A stretch of DNA of 10,186 nucleotides from Comamonadaceae bacterium (lineage in GTDB: Bacteria > Pseudomonadota > Gammaproteobacteria > Burkholderiales > Burkholderiaceae_C): positions 1 to 10,186 of the forward strand of contig CANBQX010000070.1 of NCBI GenBank assembly GCA_947371775.1, written 5' to 3'. Below are positions 6,781-10,186 of the stretch, in pieces. The position numbers were made by a program, and so were the translations under genes. The first letter of the stretch is position 1. Every line of letters begins with the position of its first letter. The notes under the pieces are model-generated. The model was not told where the DNA came from and made no database searches. It saw only the letters and a program-made list of their open reading frames with translations.

Positions 6781-6824
6781 CGGTGCTGTCGGCGTGACCG
6801 GTGCGGGGCCACGCGAAGGCCATA

Positions 6825-6830
6825 ATTCTA
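6825..6830 (-). promoter_or_regulatory. Possible -10 element for tRNA-Pro
   Basis: On the minus strand TAGAAT (6830→6825) lies about 45 nt upstream of the mature tRNA 5' end and matches TATAAT at 5 of 6 bases. I could not find a good -35 hexamer at 16–18 nt spacing, so this is only a weak candidate. The predicted leader between it and the tRNA would be removed by RNase P. Confidence 0.25.
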
Positions 6831-6916
6831 CAAGGTGCCAGCGGTCGCTTTGTGCCATCAGCGTTGTCGCAAGGGCAGGCTGTCCAGGGCGATTGACATC
6901 AATTTCAAGTCGTTGC

Positions 6917-6935
6917 GTCGTCTTTCGAATACGAC
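6917..6935. repeat. Short inverted repeat upstream of kup
   Basis: GTCGT (6917–6921) and ACGAC (6931–6935) form a perfect 5-bp dyad with a 9-nt spacer that itself contains the palindrome TTCGAA (6924–6929). It lies about 8 nt upstream of the candidate kup -35 hexamer. It could be a regulator site or a weak hairpin. The arms are short enough to arise by chance. Confidence 0.25.
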
Positions 6936-6942
6936 ATTTTCA

Positions 6943-6972
6943 TTGTTTGTTGCGTTTTTATTTGGTTAAACT
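6943..6972 (+). promoter_or_regulatory. Candidate kup promoter
   Basis: TTGTTT (6943–6948) and TAAACT (6967–6972) are separated by 18 nt in the most AT-rich stretch of the window, upstream of kup. Each matches the sigma-70 consensus at 4 of 6 bases. A start near 6979 would give a leader of about 70 nt. A TTGACA at 6893–6898 further upstream is a better -35 in isolation but has no -10 at a usable distance. Confidence 0.35.
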
Positions 6973-6984
6973 GACGTGGATCAA
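6971..6984. promoter_or_regulatory. FNR/Anr-like box near the kup promoter
   Basis: CTGAC-GTGG-ATCAA matches the FNR/Anr consensus TTGAT-N4-ATCAA at 8 of 10 informative bases, with one perfect half-site (6980–6984). If the promoter at 6943–6972 is right, the box covers the transcription start and would repress. If the start is near 7019, the box would sit at about -41.5, the usual activating position. The match is seen; oxygen control is only inferred. Confidence 0.3.
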
Positions 6985-7004
6985 GGCCTGGCATCGTGCC
7001 GGTG

Positions 7005-7019
7005 CAGCCTTTTAGGCTG
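7005..7019 (+). other. Hairpin followed by an A7 tract in the kup leader
   Basis: CAGCCT (7005–7010), TTT, AGGCTG (7014–7019) is a perfect 6-bp stem with a 3-nt loop, followed at once by seven A residues (7020–7026). It lies 31 nt before the kup ATG. It is not a terminator for kup-direction transcription because A rather than T follows. On the other strand the T run precedes the stem, which is also the wrong order. It may influence kup translation or mRNA stability. Confidence 0.35.
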
Positions 7020-7050
7020 AAAAAAATCCACTCTCTACCCAAGCAACAGC

Positions 7051-8937
7051 ATGAGCAACCACCACCACAGCAACGCTTCGACCGGAGCCACGGCGGCCCT
7101 CATCATTGGCGCGTTGGGCGTCGTATTTGGCGACATCGGCACCTCGCCCTTGTATGCACTGAAAGTTTCAGTGGAGGCGTCAGGCGCCAAGGGCGGGCCT
7201 GAGATCATGCAGGCGGTGTTCGGTATCTTGTCGCTGATTACCTGGGCCTTGATTTTGGTGGTGACGATCAAGTACGTTTTCATCATCATGCGCGCAGACA
7301 ATCGCGGCGAGGGCGGGATTTTTGCGCTCACGGCACTGGTGTTGGAAGCGCTGCACAAGGACTCCAAATACCGCTGGCCGGTGACCATCGCTGGAGCTTT
7401 GGGTGCAGGACTCTTTTTCGGCGACAGCATGATTACTCCGGCGATTTCGGTGCTCAGCGCGGTCGAAGGCCTTAAAGTTCTTTCACCTGATTTGGACAAG
7501 TACGTCGTGGCGATTTCTTTGGTGCTCATTACCGGCCTGTTTGCGGTAGAGCGCTTTGGCACGGACCTGATTGGTAAGGTTTTTGGGCCGGTGATGCTGA
7601 TTTGGTTTCTAAGCCTGGCCGTCCTGGGTTTGCGAGAAATTGTCGTCGCACCGTCCATTTTGGCTGCGCTCAACCCTCTTACGGGCTTGCTGTTTCTACA
7701 GGCGCATGCGGTCGAGTCAGTGGCCATCATTGGTGCGGTCGTGCTGGCAGTCACAGGCGGTGAGGCACTGTATGCCGACATGGGGCATTTTGGACGTGAG
7801 CCAATTCAAAAGGCCTGGTTATGGGTGGCGTTTCCCAGTTTGCTGCTGAATTACTTTGGTCAGGGCGCTTTGTTGCTGCGTGACCCCGCCGCCCTGGATA
7901 ACCCGTTTTACCGTCTCGCCCCCGAGTGGGCTCTGATCCCCTTGTTGTTCTTGGCGGCAATGGCCACCATCATTGCGTCGCAAGCGGTGATTTCGGGTGC
8001 TTTTTCAATCACCACCCAGGCCGTGCAGTTGGGCTTTATTCCTCGCATGCTGGTCAAACACACCTCGGTCGAAGAAATCGGCCAGGTCTATGTGTCCAAG
8101 GTGAACATCTTTTTGCTGGTTGGCGTTGTGGTGCTCGTATTGGGATTTAAGAACTCAGATAACTTGGCATCGGCCTACGGTGTGTCCGTTACCGGTGCGA
8201 TGTTGACCAACACGGTGCTGGCTGCGTGCTACATGATCGGTGTCAAGAAATGGAGCAAACTGCTTTTCTTCCCGATTTTTGCCGGGCTATTTGCCTTGGA
8301 CTGCGTGTTTTTGGGTGCGAACTTGTTCAAGTTTTTCGACGGCGGTTGGCTGCCGGTGAGTGTCGCTGGAACGCTGCTTGCGGTCATGATTTGCTGGATC
8401 ATCGGGCGCGATCGTTTGCTCAAAGCGCGTTGGGCCAATTCGATCCCCTTGGAAGAGTTTTTGGATACTCTGGACAAGAGTGAGCCGCACCGCGTTAAAG
8501 GCACCGCCATCTTCATGGTGCCGCACAGCCATATTGCACCGGTGTCTTTGCTGCACAACTTGAAGCACAACCAAGTGCTGCACCAGCGTGTCATATTGAT
8601 GAACGTGGAGACGGCCAACATGCCCTTTGTGCCGGACGAGGAACGCATCACCATCGAACACTTGCGTCACAACTTCCACTCCGTGAGTGTCCGCCATGGC
8701 TACATGGAAGAACCGCACATCTTGCGCGCAGTGGCGTTGTTGCGGGCCCGCGAGTTCCACTTCAGTTTGATGGAAATCTCGTTCTTTGTGGGCAAAGAGC
8801 GCGTGGTGTCTAAGGCCAGCTCAGCGTTGTGGATGGCGCCGTTTATTTACCTGCACCGCACCATGCAAAGCGCGACCGAATATTTCAAAATTCCTTACGA
8901 CCACGCCATTGAAATTGGCGGCCATGTAGAAATTTAA
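7051..8937 (+). CDS. kup: Low-affinity K+ uptake transporter Kup (Trk-type KUP family)
   Basis: A 628-aa inner-membrane K+/H+ symporter of the KUP/HAK family, normal in length. About twelve hydrophobic segments fill residues 14–450, followed by a cytoplasmic C-terminal domain. Signature motifs include GVVFGDIGTSPLYAL (23–37), RGEGGIFAL (85–93), FFGDSMITPAISVLSAVEG (122–140), GGEALYADMGHFG (236–248), NYFGQGAL (267–274) and SAYGVSVTG (374–382). The extreme N-terminus (MSNHHHSNAS) is His-rich and hydrophilic. The ATG at 7051 is chosen because it leads directly into the conserved first segment. No clear Shine–Dalgarno lies upstream; the preceding bases are CA-rich. It stands alone on the + strand behind its own promoter region and converges on ispB, with 12 nt between the stops. 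Confidence 0.96.
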   Translation: MSNHHHSNASTGATAALIIGALGVVFGDIGTSPLYALKVSVEASGAKGGPEIMQAVFGILSLITWALILVVTIKYVFIIMRADNRGEGGIFALTALVLEALHKDSKYRWPVTIAGALGAGLFFGDSMITPAISVLSAVEGLKVLSPDLDKYVVAISLVLITGLFAVERFGTDLIGKVFGPVMLIWFLSLAVLGLREIVVAPSILAALNPLTGLLFLQAHAVESVAIIGAVVLAVTGGEALYADMGHFGREPIQKAWLWVAFPSLLLNYFGQGALLLRDPAALDNPFYRLAPEWALIPLLFLAAMATIIASQAVISGAFSITTQAVQLGFIPRMLVKHTSVEEIGQVYVSKVNIFLLVGVVVLVLGFKNSDNLASAYGVSVTGAMLTNTVLAACYMIGVKKWSKLLFFPIFAGLFALDCVFLGANLFKFFDGGWLPVSVAGTLLAVMICWIIGRDRLLKARWANSIPLEEFLDTLDKSEPHRVKGTAIFMVPHSHIAPVSLLHNLKHNQVLHQRVILMNVETANMPFVPDEERITIEHLRHNFHSVSVRHGYMEEPHILRAVALLRAREFHFSLMEISFFVGKERVVSKASSALWMAPFIYLHRTMQSATEYFKIPYDHAIEIGGHVEI

Positions 8938-8949
8938 ACGGCAACTTGC

Positions 8950-9939
8950 CTATTTGTTGCGCGCCAGCGAGCCACTGGCCAGCGCGACCATGGTGTCAAC
9001 GTGCGGACCAGGCGGCAGCAGCCGAGCCTGTTCTAGCGCACGGTCAATTTCACGGGCGGCAGACTGCATGGCGCTTTCCAAGCCGCCGGTGCGCCGCACG
9101 ATAGTCGCTACGGCCTCTAACTGGCTGGCATCGCCTTTTTCAATGGCATTGCGCACGGTCCGGGCTTCGTCAGCCGTGCCGTGCTGCATGGCCAAAATCA
9201 GCGGCAAGGTGGCCTTGCCTTCGCGCAAGTCATCGCCCAGGTTTTTGCCCATGATGGCGGCGTCGCCGGTGTAGTCCAGCACATCATCAATCACCTGAAA
9301 CGCCGTGCCCAGGGCTTGGCCGAATTCTGCACAGGCGGCCTCGTGTGCGCTCGAGGCGCCTGACAAAATGGCGCCGACTTGGGCACTGGCCTCAAACAGC
9401 TTGGAGGTCTTGGATCGAATCACTTGCAAATAGCCGTCTTCACTCAGGTCGGCGTTGTGCATATTCATAAGCTGCAAGACTTCGCCCTCAGCAATCACAT
9501 TGGTGGCGTCCGCCAGCACTTTCATGATGCGCATGTCCTGTACTTCGACCATCATCTGAAAGGCGCGGGAGTACAAAAAATCGCCAATCAGCACGCTGGC
9601 CGGGTTGCCAAACTTGGCATTGGCCGTGGGAAGCCCCCGGCGCAAGGTGGATTCGTCGACCACATCGTCGTGCAGCAAGGTGGCGGTGTGGATGAACTCC
9701 ACCACAGCGGCCATGTTGAAGCGCTGCAGACCTTCAAAACCTAGCGCACCACAACACAAGAGCAAGAGGGTGGGGCGAAGCCGCTTGCCGCCTGCCGCGA
9801 TGATGTGCTGGGCCACGTCGCCCACCAAGGGCACGCTCGAGGACAGGCGTTCTTTGATCACGGCATCAACCTGGCGCAATTCGTGTTCTACGAATGCGGG
9901 TCCAAGGGCGTTTTGGGGGGTGTTTTTCTGCAATTCCAT
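8950..9939 (-). CDS. ispB: Polyprenyl (octaprenyl) diphosphate synthase
   Basis: A trans-long-chain isoprenyl diphosphate synthase that extends farnesyl diphosphate with isopentenyl diphosphate to make the ubiquinone side chain; the usual product in this group is octaprenyl. The 329-aa protein has the family motifs AAGGKRLRPTLLLL (48–61), the first aspartate-rich motif LLHDDVVDE (88–96) with RRG (100–102), KTSKLFEAS (177–185), and the second aspartate-rich motif QVIDDVLDYTG (215–225) with GKNLGDDLREGKATLPLI (231–248). The start is taken as the ATG at 9939→9937; a TTG two codons upstream (9945) is a possible alternative, and neither has a strong Shine–Dalgarno. It is divergent from rplU, an arrangement also found in E. 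coli and many proteobacteria. Chain length (C40 or other) is not decided by the sequence. Confidence 0.95.
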   Translation of the reverse strand: MELQKNTPQNALGPAFVEHELRQVDAVIKERLSSSVPLVGDVAQHIIAAGGKRLRPTLLLLCCGALGFEGLQRFNMAAVVEFIHTATLLHDDVVDESTLRRGLPTANAKFGNPASVLIGDFLYSRAFQMMVEVQDMRIMKVLADATNVIAEGEVLQLMNMHNADLSEDGYLQVIRSKTSKLFEASAQVGAILSGASSAHEAACAEFGQALGTAFQVIDDVLDYTGDAAIMGKNLGDDLREGKATLPLILAMQHGTADEARTVRNAIEKGDASQLEAVATIVRRTGGLESAMQSAAREIDRALEQARLLPPGPHVDTMVALASGSLARNK

Positions 9940-9959
9940 GCGCAAGCTGCTTTTGCCGG

Positions 9960-9965
9960 ATTATA
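9960..9965 (-). promoter_or_regulatory. Candidate ispB -10 element
   Basis: On the minus strand the perfect hexamer TATAAT lies 20 nt upstream of the ispB ATG, which would give a very short leader of about 14 nt. No recognisable -35 box is found 16–18 nt further upstream, where a GC-rich inverted repeat sits instead. An activator, or recognition through the -10 alone, would be needed. Confidence 0.45.
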
Positions 9966-9968
9966 GGC

Positions 9969-9985
9969 AGGGGGCTTTACCCCCT
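9969..9985. repeat. GC-rich inverted repeat in the ispB–rplU divergent promoter region
   Basis: AGGGGG (9969–9974), CTTTA, CCCCCT (9980–9985) is a perfect 6-bp dyad with a 5-nt loop. It starts 3 bp behind the candidate ispB -10 and occupies the place of its spacer and -35, some 45 bp upstream of the rplU -10. It may be a protein-binding site shared by both promoters, or a DNA structural element. Confidence 0.35.
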
Positions 9986-10026
9986 AGGGCTTGCTGATGA
10001 ACCGCACTGGAAATGCGCCCCTGCCG

Positions 10027-10035
10027 TGCTATACT
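10027..10035 (+). promoter_or_regulatory. rplU: rplU promoter, extended -10
   Basis: TGC-TATACT is an extended -10 (TGn immediately before a 5-of-6 match to TATAAT). The -35 region is weak (CTGGAA at 10007–10012 with 17-nt spacing), as is common for extended -10 promoters. The start would be near 10042, giving a leader of about 45 nt. Within it, CGGA (10047–10050) and TCCG (10057–10060), extended by wobble pairs to 10044/10063, can form a small hairpin upstream of the ribosome binding site. Confidence 0.6.
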
Positions 10036-10086
10036 CACGGGCTCTGCGGAAATTCGTCCGTGGAATCGATAATCGAAGAGGTCAAT

Positions 10087-10186
10087 ATGTACGCGGTCAT
10101 AAAAACCGGCGGCAAGCAATATCGGGTTGCGGCTGGCGAAAAAATTAAAGTAGAACAGATTGCTGCGGATGTAGGCCAAGAGATTG
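10087..10186 (+). CDS. rplU: 50S ribosomal protein L21, N-terminal part
   Basis: The first 33 codons of the gene are present; it runs off the window's end. The product begins MYAVIKTGGKQYRVAAGEK, the well-known start of bacterial L21 (E. coli begins MYAVFQSGGKQHRV). L21 binds 23S rRNA in the large subunit. A good ribosome binding site, GAAGAGG (10075–10081), lies 5 nt before the ATG. It is divergent from ispB. In related genomes rpmA (L27) and obgE usually follow, outside the window. Confidence 0.95.
   Translation, partial: MYAVIKTGGKQYRVAAGEKIKVEQIAADVGQEI

Noticed and set aside
6893..6898. Consensus -35 hexamer TTGACA upstream of kup
   Set aside because: No -10-like hexamer at 15–19 nt spacing; the sequence there is GC-rich (CGTCGT region).
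6794..7015. Small plus-strand open frame between tRNA-Pro and kup
   Set aside because: Starts at GTG without a ribosome site, overlaps the tRNA upstream region and kup promoter, and has no recognisable product.
7035..7781. Minus-strand open frame opposite kup
   Set aside because: A Ser/Thr/Pro/Met-rich translation typical of the antisense of membrane-protein codons; no domain resemblance.

Overview
The window is a GC-rich bacterial chromosome segment. It looks like Betaproteobacteria, order Burkholderiales, most likely a Comamonadaceae (Rhodoferax-like) genome. The evidence is the run pnp – PIG3-type quinone oxidoreductase – tpiA – secG, a divergent ispB/rplU pair, and the character of the encoded proteins (for example a SecG with an Ala/Pro-rich tail). 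No database search was possible, so the taxon is an inference. All genes have similar codon use, and I see no transposase, integrase, phage gene, CRISPR array or obvious recent island.

Left part (1–2735, + strand): the 3' end of pnp, a quinone oxidoreductase starting 4 nt after the pnp stop, tpiA overlapping it by 4 nt (ATGA), and secG 36 nt downstream. This looks like a compact housekeeping operon joining RNA decay, triose-phosphate metabolism and protein export.

Middle (2736–6655, + strand): two accessory-looking genes that I would not expect after secG from memory of related genomes. The first is a sugar-phosphate nucleotidyltransferase (367 aa) with a C-terminal left-handed beta-helix. 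The second is an 854-aa two-part flavoenzyme: an N-terminal dimethylglycine/sarcosine-dehydrogenase-like FAD oxidoreductase with a likely covalent-FAD histidine, fused to a GcvT-like folate-binding aminomethyltransferase module. A near-perfect dyad lies just upstream of the flavoenzyme and is a good candidate operator.

Right part (6656–10186): a tRNA-Pro(CGG) gene on the minus strand with an encoded CCA end; kup (K+ uptake) on the plus strand behind a 270-nt non-coding region holding a promoter candidate, an FNR-like box and a leader hairpin; ispB (polyprenyl diphosphate synthase) on the minus strand, convergent with kup with only 12 nt between the stop codons; and the start of rplU (ribosomal protein L21), divergent from ispB and preceded by a good extended -10 promoter.

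Most of the window is ordinary core genome. The most interesting part is the FAD–GcvT fusion gene, with its one-residue-longer dinucleotide-binding loop, unknown substrate and private operator-like dyad. I see no convincing new defence or mobile system here.
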